From NCBI GenBank assembly GCA_021234535.1, contig SFZH01000008.1, positions 1,736,001-1,800,000 on the forward strand: DNA of 64,000 nt, written 5' to 3'. Within the stretch, counting starts at the first letter, position 1. Each line of letters opens with the position of its first letter. Under the pieces are notes generated by a model that was not told where the DNA came from, did not search any database, and was given only the letters and a program-made list of their open reading frames with translations. A program made the position numbers and the translations under genes. This stretch comes from Stichopus chloronotus. Its lineage: Eukaryota; Echinodermata; Holothuroidea; Aspidochirotida; Stichopodidae. Shown here piece after piece: positions 13,180 to 25,140 of the stretch.

Positions 13180-13900
13180 ACAGTGGCAGCAGCAAGATTT
13201 TGGATTTGGCAGGGGGGGGGGGGAACTGCGGGTAAAATGGAGGACAAAAGAAACTGTTGGGGGCATATTGCACAGTTGAGCATGAAGGGTGAGCTTAGCG
13301 AGCGGGGCCCGGTTCCCTCAGACTGGTGGGGTTCAGGGGCAAGGCTCCAGTGGGGGTCTAGGGAGTGAAACCCCCGGAGGCTCTAAGGTTTTAGCATATC
13401 TTTGGGTGAAAATGAAATCTTAGGATAGGTATATTTTTGTTCAAAATGCATCATTATACGCAAAGATTCCAAACGATTTTAATTATTTTGGCTATTCCTT
13501 TCCTAAGATGACAAGATGAGAACTTAGAACACCCTTATGAACACCCTTATTGGGTCCATGGGTGTCCACCAGATCTTTGAGGCTTTAGCATATTTCTGGG
13601 TGAAAAATTCAGTCTCAGGATTGTGAAAATTTACAACCCCTTGTGGGGGTCCAGAGGCAAAGTCTGTTGGGGGTCCAGGGGGTAAACCTCCCCGGAAACT
13701 CTGAGGATTTGACATATCTCCTGGTGAAAAATTAAGTCCCATGACTTCCTAGAGTAGAAAGATATGAATGTAAACATGTAATAGGCATATATATGTATGC
13801 ATTTGTCAGGTCACTGCACCTGAGTGGGAGGAGGGGACGACTGGCAGGGGCCAAGGTTCTGATGAGAGAAAATTCCCCATCCCCCCTCGCTGCTGCCACT
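13180..13900. mobile_element. non-autonomous hAT-type transposon (MITE), ~720 bp
   Basis: The left end reads ACAGTGGCAGCAGC and the right end GCTGCTGCCACT, a 12-bp inverted repeat. The element is flanked on both sides by the same 8 bases, TGTATTGA (13172-13179 and 13901-13908). An 8-bp target duplication with a CAGTG-type end is the hallmark of hAT elements. The interior is G-rich and holds three diverged copies of a GGGGGTCCAGGGGGTAAA..GGTGAAAAATTAAGTC motif. No transposase frame is present, so it depended on a transposase supplied elsewhere. The exact perfect duplication suggests a fairly recent insertion. Confidence 0.8.
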
Positions 13901-13908
13901 TGTATTGA
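13901..13908 (+). repeat. 8-bp target-site duplication, right copy
   Basis: TGTATTGA, identical to 13172-13179. Confidence 0.75.
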
Positions 13909-14282
13909 GCCTTTACCTGCCACACTGCTGGACTCAGTTCAAGCCCAATTAACTTCATAGTTTGATCAGGTCACTGACTTCATCTGCAATGGATTACCAG
14001 CATCCCTTTTTTTAAAGGACTGTATCGTGTTTGGCAAAACTGATGGAAGAAAAAATTTGCAAACCTGTGTCATGAACTGCGGTATATGCATGGGCAATGT
14101 TATGAATGGCTCTTTGGTATATGTACCTACTTGTGTTACCGTTAACATTCCACTTAGGCCCATATTGCATGTGAAATCTTCATTTGATTACAGTTAGGAT
14201 ACACAAGACTAGATTATACCACTACTTCTGACTCCTTGCCAAAGGCGCCGGTGGAAGAAGTCCATGTGGTGGCGATGTCATG

Positions 14283-14460
14283 TGCGTGCGTGTGTGTGTG
14301 TGCATGTATATGTGTGTGTGACACTGCTTGTAAACAAAATATCTCAAGAAGGGTAACCTTGACTAATTTCATACTTGGTATGTGGGTTGGCCATACTAAG
14401 TAGATGATTCATATTGTTTTTAGCGGAGGTTCAATAACCATATCTGATTAAGTTTTACTT
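14283..14460 (+). repeat. AGGTCA-family tandem repeat, single unit with GT microsatellite
   Basis: A GT-rich microsatellite leads into GTAAACAAAATATCTCAAGAAGGG and one unit of the family described at 16889. It shares the GGTAACCTTGAC..CATACTTGGT subfamily features with the 16.9-kb array. Confidence 0.75.
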
Positions 14461-15243
14461 GTAAGTGTAAACATCAACTTTGATATACTTTTAAGGTATT
14501 AACTTGCTGGGTCAGAAGTGGCAAGTCAAGTGCAGCCTGGACAGGGAAAGATGAGGGAAGGTCAAGGGTGAAAAGGCAATTTGAAAGTTCTGCTGACAAG
14601 GGTACTGATATTGACTTGCCAACCATCAGAAACTGAAACTTTTTTGTTAGATTTACAAAGTGATTTTCTCAGTTCAGGTATGAAATCTTAATATAATTTT
14701 AAGTGATAATTGGTACACTGACCTTCACTTTTGCCAGTATTATTCAGGCTTGCAATCATGATTCCTTTTAGTTATTGAAATATCCAACCAATTGAATTAT
14801 TTCCTTTATTACAACCTATATAGTCAACTAATAACTGTCATAAACCATCCGTTCAAATTTTTTAGAATATGTGTCCTTGAGGCAGACATATAGAGTAACA
14901 GGTGTCCCACAATTATTTTGAGGTTTGATCTTTTCAGTGTTGCATAGATACTGGTGACTGTTGTTAGCTTGCTTTTGTGGATTGCAACCATAGAAAATGC
15001 TTTCCTGTGGTCAGTGCAAATGGTAACTAATATTACATGCATGGTCAACTCATTACTAAACTCCATTTGGATGAAAAATGACACAGATTTTGATTGAAAG
15101 TACTTCCATTTTGAGATTAAACAGAGATTTTAAGAAGAATATAATGAAAGTAGCAGATGGAAACTTGGTCAAGTATGCTCTATGTGTAATGATAATTGTT
15201 TTCACATGTGGAAACAGGTGAATTTCAAAGCAGCTCCTTTTTA
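14461..15243. other. no recognisable feature
   Basis: AT-rich sequence with no exon, clear repeat or RNA gene visible. Confidence 0.4.
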
Positions 15244-16370
15244 GCTCATACCAGCATGCTGGTGTGAGCTTATGCGATCCAGCGGCGTCACTCTATCCTT
15301 CTATTTGTCCACAATTGTTCAAAATGCTTCTCCTCCTAGGTACTTTCATGGATTTGTTTGAAACTTACGTACAATGTTCCTTAGATGATGGGCCATTTGG
15401 GGTGTTCAGGAATTTTGGGCCCAAGGTCCCATGTGGACCCTTTAGTCTATTTTATGAAATTCTGCAAATGCTTCTCCTCCTACAGATTCCCTCGTACAAT
15501 ATTGATGTTTTGTCATAATGATACTCTATTAGAGTGGTGCCTTCAGGGTGTTCAGGAATTTGGGGTCCAAGGTCCCATGTGGGCTCTTTGGACCATTTTA
15601 TGAAATTCTACAAAATGCTACTTCTCCTACAGATTCCCTGTACATTGTTAATGTTTTGTCATAATGATACTCCATTAGTGATGCCTTCAGGGTGTTCAGG
15701 AATTTTGTTTCCAAGGTCCCATGTGGGCCCTTTGTTCCATTTTATGAAATTCTGCAAAATGTTTCTCCTTCTGCAGATTCGTTTGTACTATGCGTGATGG
15801 TTTGCTATAATGATACTCTACTAGTGGTACCTTCAGGGTGGCCAGAAATTTTGGGTCCCAAGTCCCATGTGGACCCTTTGGCCCATTTTACGAAATTCTG
15901 CAAAGTGCTTCTTCTCCTACATGCTTTCATGCATTTGTATGAAACTTAAACACAATGTTCCTTGTGACTGGTGAACCATGTGGGGTGGTTAGGAAGTTTG
16001 GGTCCAAGGTTCCATGTGGGCCCTGTGGCCCATTTTATGAATTTCTGCAAAATGCTCCCACAGATTCTCTTGTGCAATGTTGATTGTTGGTTTGTCGTAA
16101 TGATGCTCCATAAGGGATGCCCTCAGGGTGGTCAGGAATTTTGGATGTAAGGTCCCATGTGGGCCCTTTGGCTCATTTTACGCAATTCCACAAAATGCTT
16201 CTCCTGCTACAGATTCTCATGTACAATGTTGATGGTTTGTCATAACGATACTCTGTCAGTGGTACCTACACGGTTTTCAGGGATTTGGGGGGTTCTAGGA
16301 TTTCACATAACCCTACAGAAACTTGGTTGAAGGTATGAGCTTTTGCACCATTGGTGCTCTAGTTTGTTCT
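15244..16370 (+). repeat. tandem array of ~146-bp units with palindromic cap
   Basis: Six units share GGTCCCATGTGGGCCCTTTGG, TTTTATGAAATTCTGCAAAATG, a pyrimidine-rich CTTCTCCTCCTAC and TTTGTCATAATGATACTC. The GGTCCC landmark falls at 15425, 15571, 15715, 15861, 16008 and 16151, spacings of 146, 144, 146, 147 and 143. The left edge (15244-15271) is a near-perfect palindrome, AGCTCATACCAGCA/TGCTGGTGTGAGCT, and the right edge has GGTATGAGCTTTTGCACC. Open frames through the array only reflect the repeat. A fragment of the same cap recurs at 61573. Confidence 0.85.
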
Positions 16371-16888
16371 GTCAATCCTTGTTCAATTTGTCAGCCCAGA
16401 ATCTTCTTCTATGAACCACTTTGCTTTTGTCTCCCTTATTGTGAGGATAGTGAGGTATTTAAAAATTACGGTCATAGTTTTTACATTTCTTCACTATAGT
16501 CAAGTTTCCTACAACAGGTGTAATTGGAGGAGCCGTAATATGAAGTAAGAATGAATTGATTCATGCATGGTACCAAAATACACTACTGAAATATCATACC
16601 TTTGATGTTTTTCATAAGCAACCAACCTCATTTTTAATCTTTTTGAAAGCTATGCAAAGTAAACAGGATTCCAAAATTCTCAAGTATACCATACACCATC
16701 CTCCTCCCCTTCCACATTTTTGTTTGTCATTTTCACAAATTCTGGCCATTTGAATTGGTTAAATTTGGTGACTTATTTTCAGATTTCCCACCATAAGCTT
16801 AAGTTTCCTTTGCTGTCAATTAGTTTAGGAATTGTTTGAATTTTTTATTCCTTGTGGAAGGCAAAAGGAATCAGTGGGATGGTGATTA
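16371..16888. other. no recognisable feature
   Basis: Unique-looking AT-rich sequence between two repeat arrays; no exon supported. Confidence 0.4.
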
Positions 16889-17705
16889 TGTGTGTGTGTG
16901 TATGTGTGTGTGTACGTGAAGCCTTGCTTGTAGGCACAATATCTCAAGAAGGGTAACCTTGACGAATCTCATACTTGGTGTGTGGATGATCATATCGAGT
17001 AGACGATCCCTATTGTTTTTGGTGGTGGTCAACGGTCATTTAAGGTCACCAGATGTCAAATTGTGAACCCTTGTCAACATTGTATAAACACTATATATCT
17101 CAAGAAGTATAGCTGTTAGAAATGTCGTACATTGTGTGTGGGTTAATCATATTAAGCAGATGATACTTCACATAATTTGTTGAGATCAAAAGTCATTTAA
17201 GGTCACCAGAGGTCAAAATTTGAAAACATTGTAAACACAATATGTCAAGAAGGGTAATTGGACAAATGTCATACTTCGTGTGTGCGTTGGTCATATTGAG
17301 TGGATGATCCCTATCATTCTTGGTGGAGGTCAAAGATCATTTGAGGTCATCAGAGGTCAAACTTTGAAAAGCTTGTAATCATGCACGGTATCTCAAAAAG
17401 TGTTATCTTGACTGATTTCATACTTAGTGTCATATACTGAGGTTGGTCATAGTGAGTAGACAAGCCCTATTGTTTACAGTGAAGGTCACAGGTCATTTGA
17501 GGTCAACAGAGGTCAAACTGTGAAAACCTTGTAAACTTGTTATCTCGAGTGTATAGTGTTGACAAATTGAAGTGTATAGTCTTGACTACTTTCATACTTA
17601 GTTTGTGGGATAGTCCTAGTGAGCAGATTATTCCCATCGGTTTTAGTAGAGGTCAAATTTAATTTGAGGTCACCAGAGGTCAAATTGTGAAAAGATGTAA
17701 AATTG
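16889..17705 (+). repeat. AGGTCA-family tandem array, ~5 units of ~150 bp
   Basis: After a GT microsatellite, the ATCTCAAGAAG landmark recurs at 16941, 17097, 17242, 17390 and 17542 (spacings 156, 145, 148, 152). Each unit contains ATTGTTTTTGGTGGAGGTCA, a second half-site, TTTGAGGTCA and CAGAGGTCAAA. The unit thus holds up to four AGGTCA half-sites, the first two spaced by one base (DR1) in the best copies. Other tracts are at 14283, 43209 and 50988, all in the same orientation. The frames inside are not genes. Confidence 0.85.
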
Positions 17706-18171
17706 CTTAGTACACACAGTGGTCAAAAGAGCTTAGTGTAGGCATGCTTTCTCTAGAATGATAAGGTGTTTGAATTTCAAAATAGTACAGTAATTGTAAA
17801 TGTACCGTATTCTTCATGAATATTGGCAAGGAATCACAAAGTCTTTCTTGTTTTTTCACAGGTCTGAATACACTGTATCCAATTATCCCTCAACTTGAAT
17901 TAAAATAGACATGCATAAGTAACTTTGCATGAGATATGTGTATGTATGCAGTTGGCTGTGACCCAAAGGAAAATCCTATATTTACACTACCATGTACAGT
18001 TCTGGGTTTTATGTCTGTTCTCGTACCGTAGGTACAATTGTACCATCCCATATCATATGTGTCTTCATGGGTACAGTCCTACCATATACCCGCAGCTGCC
18101 ATCCCCTAACTTTCCCATCAATTGTCCTCATTTTATATAGACATGAGGAACTAACAACTGAATTATTTATT

Positions 18172-19480
18172 CCCTGGTCACATTATAACAAATCGCGTAC
18201 TGCGACTTCTTGCAACTGGGTCATTTTGAAAATGTTTGCTACATCTCCGCACGGACTGTGTTGAGTTGCATTGAGTTTGGGACTAGTTGCATGGGCTGCA
18301 GACGAGTCGCTAGTTGCTTCATGTGCTCTAGTGCACACCGGAGCATATGAAGCAAGTGCTTGCAACTAGAAATACCTTGCAACTGGTTGCAGTCTGTTCG
18401 CCGATGTGCTGCAACAATGCTGCTATCTACTGCACTTATCACCGAACATTCCAAACACAATCTGCGTCTAAATTAGCATTTATACAACAGACTGCAACAG
18501 TCTCATACTGTGCGGCGCCATGCTGCGTTGTATGGCGCTGTACTGCAAGCATTCGCCAACAAGCGCAGTACGGAGAACATCTTTCACCTCCCTAAAAACT
18601 GGTCCAAACGCCGCCTGTGTGCGAATGTGCTGCGAACGTACTGCAAACATGTGCAACACGAAGCAGCAGCTACTGCAAACTAGTATCCGCCCGTTCCCTC
18701 AAGGTATTCTCTACCGCGCCTGATTGAAATCGGCTGCAAACAAGTCTCAGCACGTTTGCAGCACGACACAGTACAGCGACTGATTTCAACTATTCATACA
18801 ACGGCCATCACACTATGGCAAGCCAAATGCCCACAAGTTTGATAAACTTGGATTATTGGTTGATAAACCAGATTTATCAGTTGAAAACCAGGTTTACCTG
18901 TTGAAAAACCAGGTTTATTAACGCCAAATGCTCAGTTATTTGAAATTCCAGGTTTATCAAGTTGAAAAACCCGGTTTATCAACTGATAAGCCTGGCATCG
19001 ATAAACGTGGTTTATCGGTTGATAAACCTGGTTTATCAACCGATAATCCAGGTTTCTCAAATTATTGGGCATTTGGCTTGCCATACATGTCAGTGTCTTA
19101 TACACTTGGGGGTATGTCTGACTACAAACATGCGCCGATAGTAGCAGTACATCGCAAAATGATCACAGTAGATCGCCGAACAGTCTGCATATGTTGCATG
19201 CCTCGTGGCAGCTCAGGCGCTGACCACGTTGCCCGCATTCGCCGTCGTTCACCGATCGACGCAACGCAACACAACACAGCACAGCACGATTTGCAAATAG
19301 TTTCACATTCTGGTTTGCCGACCATTCGAGGTACAATGCAGCCAAGTTGCAGTACTGTCCGCGTCACACTCCCGCCCCGATTGTAGACCGCACTAGTTGC
19401 AAGCAGTTGCGTGCCATTTGCAATTCTGTGAGTTGCAGTACAGTCGCAGACACATTTTTTCCTAGTGTGACCGAGGCATT
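18172..19480. mobile_element. ~1.3-kb inverted-repeat DNA element without coding capacity
   Basis: The left edge reads CCTGGTCACATTATAACAAA..CGCGTACTGCGACTT; the right edge, read on the minus strand, is CCTCGGTCACACTAGG..GTGTCTGCGACTG, so the ends are inverted copies with divergence. Both arms are CpG- and CTGCAA/TTGCAG-rich and share GCAGTCTGTTCGCCGATG-like text in opposite orientation (about 18385 and 19180). Base composition is much more GC-rich than the flanks, suggesting foreign or recently spread DNA. It looks like a large MITE. No transposase is seen and no target duplication could be fixed. Confidence 0.6.
18814..19085. repeat. 272-bp inner element: inverted repeat around a TTTATCAAC tandem array
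   Basis: TATGGCAAGCCAAATGCCC at 18814-18832 is matched exactly, inverted, at 19067-19085. Between them lie about ten degenerate copies of a self-complementary GGTTTATCAACTGATAAACC-type unit. It sits at the centre of the larger element at 18172-19480. Confidence 0.75.
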
Positions 19481-19770
19481 AAGGACACATATGGTAGAAA
19501 CCAACCAGGGAGTTGCTATTCATTAAATATTGACTTTTCGGTAGAAACACATACAGTGCCATGTGCAAAGATTTTGGCTCTATTAATTATGACAGATTAT
19601 CGGAGAGATTGGGAGATTCTCAAATATGCCAGCAGGTTTCTCCTGCTACACATCAGAATATTTGACTTAGTGGGAGACAAAAAATGTCAAAGGCTGTCAA
19701 GAAAGGTCTGTAAGTTTACCACTGCCACATCAAGGAGGGATTAGGGAGAACTTCAAGTATGAGTGAGATG

Positions 19771-19847
19771 GAAACTGAGAAAGAAAGTAGAAGGGGAGGG
19801 GAAGGGAAGGAAAGGAAGGAAGGGTAGGGGGAAGGAGGGTTGGCGTA
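19771..19847 (+). repeat. G/A polypurine tract
   Basis: Almost uninterrupted purines with several GGGG runs (GGAGGGGAAGGGAAGGAAAG and onward). It could form triplex or G-quadruplex structures; no function is implied. Confidence 0.6.
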
Positions 19848-20108
19848 CTGTGTGTAGAATTTATACTCAGCCTACAGTAAGTACTATGCCTTCAATCTTG
19901 GATTATTTTGTACCATGGCTGTCATAAGTGCATACTTAGTCTTTGGTGCACTTTTGGGACTACATAGACAACCATGTACTGCCAGTTGCAGTAGTACATA
20001 CCCTACTGTTCATGTCTCCTTGCAGTGGCACAAGTCGTTACAGCCGGCTTGACATATGCATGCGATAGATACCCCAACCGTGAAAATGGATTCCAAGCCA
20101 AACGGATG

Positions 20109-20116
20109 TGACGTCA
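20109..20116 (+). promoter_or_regulatory. TGACGTCA, consensus CRE palindrome
   Basis: Exact match to the cAMP-response element bound by CREB/ATF proteins. No gene start is visible near it, so this may be a chance 8-mer. Confidence 0.2.
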
Positions 20117-20860
20117 CAGTAATCTAAAGTAATTCATGTCCTCAGCGATGAATTGATTTCTTCATGGTTACAAGATCTCGATCATAATTAAAAAAAAATA
20201 TTGTCGACTCAATTTGCACTTTTGAAATAGCAGCTCAAAAATATTGGAATGAATCCTCAGTCAAGAAATACATCATACGTGTGGTTCCTTATTTATCGTG
20301 GAACAAATACCCTATCTCAGCCATGCACAACTAGTCAGGATTTCACATGCATTTTCTTATGAGTGTATGAGACCACTGCGTGAGTTATATCACCTTTGGA
20401 TCAAGGCATCGATCAGCCTCCTTTCAGAGTTTGTAAAACTGCTGGTCCTTTAACTTTGAAAGAAATATTGAAATGTTATTTCTTACCTTCCAAAATTCAA
20501 GTTTGATAAAATTTGATACTTTTGTTTGGTTCCTATTTGTTTTTTTTCTGTTTTTTTCTTTTCATTTTGAATTTGTCTAAGAATGTCTTATAGTACCAGT
20601 CATTATCAGCCTGCTGCCTTGGTTTTACCTTGGGCTGGACCACATAATGTACATTATGGCCTTGACTTAACATTATTAAAGTAATGCTGTGTTACATCAA
20701 AGCAAGTGTAAATATGGTACTTTAAGTTGGTAGACAGCAGCAAGGGAGTTTCAGTTCTCCCCTGCTTTTATTTTCAACTCTACAAATGAAGAGTGACAGA
20801 AGGTAAGTGAACCTGATGACAAGGTCGCAGGGGTTTGTGTACATTTACTGTAGTACTTTA

Positions 20861-20925
20861 CCTCACACTTCACTTACCTGTGTCACCATAACAAATGCAC
20901 TCCTGTCTACCATGCCACTTGTGAT
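20861..20925 (+). repeat. CTTACCTGTCTC dispersed repeat, copy
   Basis: CACTTACCTGTGTCACCATAACAAATGCACTCC and CTACCATGCCA match the family (entry at 28436). Confidence 0.6.
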
Positions 20926-21776
20926 GATCCATGTGAACTGTGTAGTTTACAAATTCAGGAATGAAGAAGTAGTTTATCGATCGGCAGGAATCATAATTTA
21001 AAATGTATTTGCAGGTGTCATGCAAAGACTGTTGCGGAGACTCGATGATAATTATTGCAATATATTTGCAAAGGTTCACATACGGCTTGCCCATAAGAAG
21101 GTTATGGAAATATTTGATGAATGTATAGTCCTATCGTAAATCTGAACTCAGGTGTAGTTGTATCCATTTATACTAAAATAACCTCTGTCTAGTCAAACTT
21201 TAGTGTGAAAGTCACGTTACAGTCAAGTCATTCGTACACCCAAATGGACAAAATATCACCTTGGAGTTGTTAGGGTGTTGTCTTGGAAAACTACTCTGTC
21301 AAAAAAGTGATATGTCATCGGAAAACTAGGAACTGTAACTTGAAAGAGAGTTGGCTATTAGTTTATAAGTTCTCAACGCTGTGTTTTAACCTCTCCCTTC
21401 ATGGCTCTGAGTTTCCATTTCCCAATATAAGGCCAGTGTTGATGTATTTTTTATTTATTTTCTTTCTTGTAGAGAGATAATTTACAGATATTCATGTTTT
21501 GACCTTTTCCTTTCCTTAGCTTTTGTTTGGTATTTCGTTGGGTATGCACTTTATGAAGGCCAAGGCAACCTCAAACTGACTTGAATAGACATCTACTAAT
21601 CCTATTAAGTAGTTTGTTATTCCGTGTATTCATTTCCCTTCTGATTCCTATTCACTGTGGTTTGAGTTTGGCTTACATGAAGTATCTCCTAGCTTTCTCA
21701 CTCTGATATATCCAGTCTGTGTCAGACAAAAAAAATTGGAAACATTAGAATGTTGAAAGCAACCTTGCTCCATTGA

Positions 21777-21950
21777 CTTACCTACCTCCACTCAGCTGTT
21801 ACATGTTTAACGTACTGTAGGAGTCATAATCGGCTGGTTACATTTAATCCCTTCTTTAAACTTTTGCTTTTACCCAAAATGGATTAGCACCTCTTTCCCA
21901 AACTACTGTACCACCTATAAGTGCTAGTTGTCCAATAGATGTGTGGAGAC
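21777..21950 (+). repeat. CTTACCTGTCTC dispersed repeat, diverged long copy
   Basis: Starts with CTTACCTACCTCCACTCAGCTG and retains the distal part of the family: GGATTAGCACCTCTTTCCC, AAACTACTG and AAGTGCTAGTTGT. Confidence 0.5.
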
Positions 21951-23232
21951 AAGTTTGTAGTTCCTCACGTAAATATTAAAACGTGGTGAAGTTCGGGATT
22001 ACTTTACAGTAGTTAATTCTGCTAAACAAAAAGGCTTGAAACATTGAAGTACGGAGAAAAATGAAATGAGTGTATGGAAAGTAATCAAAATGTATGGTAC
22101 AAGAATGGAGAGAGAAATGGTTTAATATAGAGACCGATCAAATTTGAAAAAAATGGTAAGGAAAACGAAAAGTCTTATCTTTAAAATCCTCTTCACATGA
22201 ATTAGCACAGTACTTCATTGCGTATTCTTCTTAATTCACAGTTGGCTGTAAGTAGCCTTGAGCGGTGTCTGTGTGGAAAAAAAGAAACAGTAGTATCGTG
22301 GGTGGCCAATTCTAAAGGTATTGAAAGCTATTTTTCAAATGATCAGCTTATACATGCTACATCATTGGTGGTCAAAAGAAATAACCTGTAGACAGCTACC
22401 AGTGATAACAGTTTTTCACTGTTTGAAGGTCAATCCTGGTCTTTACTAGGTGAAAATAAGCTTGATGGCCAATTCTGGTCGCTTTTGGTCTAGCATTTCA
22501 CACCAGTTTTAGATGAAGAATGGCTATATTATAGACCACTGAGAAAAAACATACTTTTTAAATGCCAACTTCTATGGTTTGTTATGCTGATGAACTTGTG
22601 TCCAGTGAAGAAAAGACTCTTAATTGCATTCATGGACTTATCAAAAATGTTGTGTTTACTTAATTAAAATGTGACTGTGAACATGAAATGTATGCTCAAA
22701 CTCTGGATGATTTGTGTGTATTTTGTATTGTACTGCTGTTATCTGCCAATATAGTTAGAAAGAAATCTTGCAAATGCTAAGTTTAAGTTGGCTCTCCAAG
22801 TTTTATGAATGCATTAATTATATTCAACTTTGGTGGTTGAAACAATCATACTGTGGGGGGAGGAAGCTTTTGTATATTTTGCCTGAGTAACATTGGGGCA
22901 GTGTCAGTTTGTAAACTAACTGAAACTCTACTGCCTTTAGGTGTTTGTGTAGTGAGACATCAAAGGGGCAAACTTTGTGTAAAGTTTCCTTTACATGAGG
23001 CTTAACTAGCAACTCCCTGGTCATACTGAGAGGGTCCTCATGTGTCACATACAAATGGCCACTAATGAGTGAGTAATGATCTGAAGTGGCTTTGGAAAAC
23101 TTGTGACCATTCACTTCTCCACATTAATGCTTCATATGCCTGCAGCCAGCACAAAACCATGGATCAAAATCCACTCTTTTTCATAATTATTGGATGTGAA
23201 TAGTGATGTTTATTATAAATATCATTAACTTA

Positions 23233-23345
23233 CGTCACTCTTCACTTACCTGTCTCAACACAAGAACTGCACTTCCATCTACAGTGCTGGTAACCTTTAC
23301 TACCACCCTCGGTGCCCTCTGGTCTAGCACCTGACTAGCACCCCC
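23233..23345 (+). repeat. CTTACCTGTCTC dispersed repeat, copy
   Basis: Core CTTCACTTACCTGTCTCAAC, then GCACTTCCATCTACAGTGCT, GGTAACCTTTACTACC and a distal TAGCACC..CCCCTTCCC segment. Confidence 0.65.
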
Positions 23346-24439
23346 TTCCCATTCTGCCTAGGGGTGTGGAAGTCTTGAGTGTTTTCTATCTTTGGATATT
23401 GTTCAATTGTGACTTCATCTGGTTTTCCTTGGCTTACTTTTGGCTCTCTAACCATCTCCTCTGCAAGTTTCTCATCGTTTCGCTAAGTATCCTTTATTTT
23501 GTTAGTGAAACTTCCAATGTACTTTTTTAGGCCTGGTTACATGTTTTTTTTTCACCCCTTTTTGTGTTCAGGGTCCAGTTGCGTGATTTCGCTGACGTAG
23601 CATTATCTCCATTTCTGCCTTTCTTACATGTTTAGCCTTCCCGCTTATAGAGGGAGGCTTCTTTGCAGCTCTAAGCCTTGCCTCTTGTACTGTTCCACAT
23701 TCCAATCTATTTTGTGAAGGACTTTCAAGCTTTCTCACTCATACTGGGAGACTTTGTTTACTGTTTACTGGGCTTTGTATATTGTTACTGTACACTCTAT
23801 TCATGTACCTTCACATTCTATTATGTATTTGCACTACGTATGTTATACTACATAGATTGCACAACATATTTTGCCCATCAGGAATTTGAGAAACTCGTTT
23901 GTGTTTACGGGCATGTATTTTGGTAGAATTTGTGGGCACATTTGCTACGATTGGATCTCTTAAACGTATCCCCCCCCCCCCGCATGGTTTCTAGGAAGGT
24001 TCCCCAAGTTGTCTTGCTCAATGATTAGACCCAGAACTCTCTGGGATTAGCACCAGCAGTGCCCAAAGTGTAGATCCTGCTGTCAAAAGGACCCTTGTGC
24101 CATCTGCATCTTATACTGTTAAGTTGTCAGACAAAATATTTGATGTAGTCCCACAGTGACAACTGTTAAGCACACAAAAATCGATCTTCATGAAGGTTGT
24201 TATAGTTTTAAACATTCTCTTGGGGTCTAATATTTGTTTTGGTATTTAAATCATTATTGAATACCTGTCATTTTCGTTAAGTACAGCCATGCTATGGAGT
24301 CAGTGAAAACAATTCTGTGGAAGTGCATGGTTGGCTGGTAGCAGCTTACTAGCAAGTCTGCATTCCAAGTGAGGTGTTGTTTACTGTTTTCAGCTATCTG
24401 GTTACAGCTGTAGTTAAATTCTGCAGAGATGATTTACTC

Positions 24440-24512
24440 TTACCTTACTTACCTGTCTCAGCATAACAAATGAACTCCCATCTGCCATGCTAAGAGTACT
24501 GATAACCTTTTT
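24440..24512 (+). repeat. CTTACCTGTCTC dispersed repeat, copy
   Basis: CTTACCTGTCTCAGCATAAC, AAATGAACTCCCATCTGCCATGC and AGAGTACTGATAACC. Confidence 0.65.
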
Positions 24513-24855
24513 GTACATACATTCCTTTTATTGGTGTATACTATTGGTAGATATTATTGGGTAGCATATCAAAAATTATTATTGTAGCAATAACTTTTCA
24601 CAAGACATGGTATTAAGATTCTCAAAATAATAATAATTGTAGTTGTGACAAAATATGAAAAAAATAGTAAAATTTGTTCCAAAATACCACCAAAAGTCCA
24701 CAAAGTGTTAAAAATAAACAGTCCTCTGACAAACACAATTGTGTGCATAAAAATAACCTGAGTATCCCCATGTGCAGCAACTACAGTACTAGCTGTGGAA
24801 GCACAAGAAGAGTAAAATTCACAGAGTGAAGTCCCTCACCTCATACAACCTACTG

Positions 24856-25031
24856 TATGCATTACCGTATTGACCATGGTCTAGCATCTGGCAATTTTAA
24901 GTGTGTGTGTGGGTGTGTGTGTATCTGTCCCTTCCGTAATTGCCAGCTTTTCTGTCTGCCAGCGAAGCATCTGCTTTAATCTGCCTTGTTTGTCCAAGTT
25001 TTTAAGACCATGGTCAATACGGTAATGCATA
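24856..25031. mobile_element. short MITE with 25-27 bp perfect inverted ends and TA duplication
   Basis: Left end TATGCATTACCGTATTGACC (continuing ATGGTCT) is repeated exactly in inverted orientation at 25005-25031. Both ends sit against TA, the target duplication of Tc1/mariner-like transposases. The ~120-bp interior holds a GT microsatellite and a weaker inner inverted pair (CTGGCAATT / AATTGCCAG). There is no coding capacity. Perfect ends suggest recent activity or good conservation. Confidence 0.8.
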
Positions 25032-25092
25032 GGTTATATGAGGTGAGTACGTCGCTAGCAACTTCCCATAACAGTAAGCTTTGGGGAATTCA

Positions 25093-25140
25093 CATCGTAG
25101 ACATATACTTACCCCTTGCCACACTAATGTATCATTTGAC
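25093..25140 (-). repeat. AAGCAAGGGGTA dispersed repeat, inverted piece
   Basis: On the minus strand reads CATTAGTGTGGCAAGGGGTAAGTATATGTCTACGATGTG, matching the family member at 45030. Confidence 0.45.

Larger units (their letters stand above)
19848..24855. other. non-coding DNA with dispersed repeat copies
   Basis: No exon that I can support. It holds a palindromic TGACGTCA at 20109, four copies of the CTTACCTGTCTC repeat and homopolymer runs such as a C-run near 23970. Confidence 0.4.

Noticed and set aside
15264..15949. Overlapping open frames with repeated peptide
   Set aside because: Reflect the 146-bp tandem repeat only.
14283..17705. CRISPR-like arrays
   Set aside because: Units are ~150 bp, diverged and contiguous without unique spacers; the host is eukaryotic.
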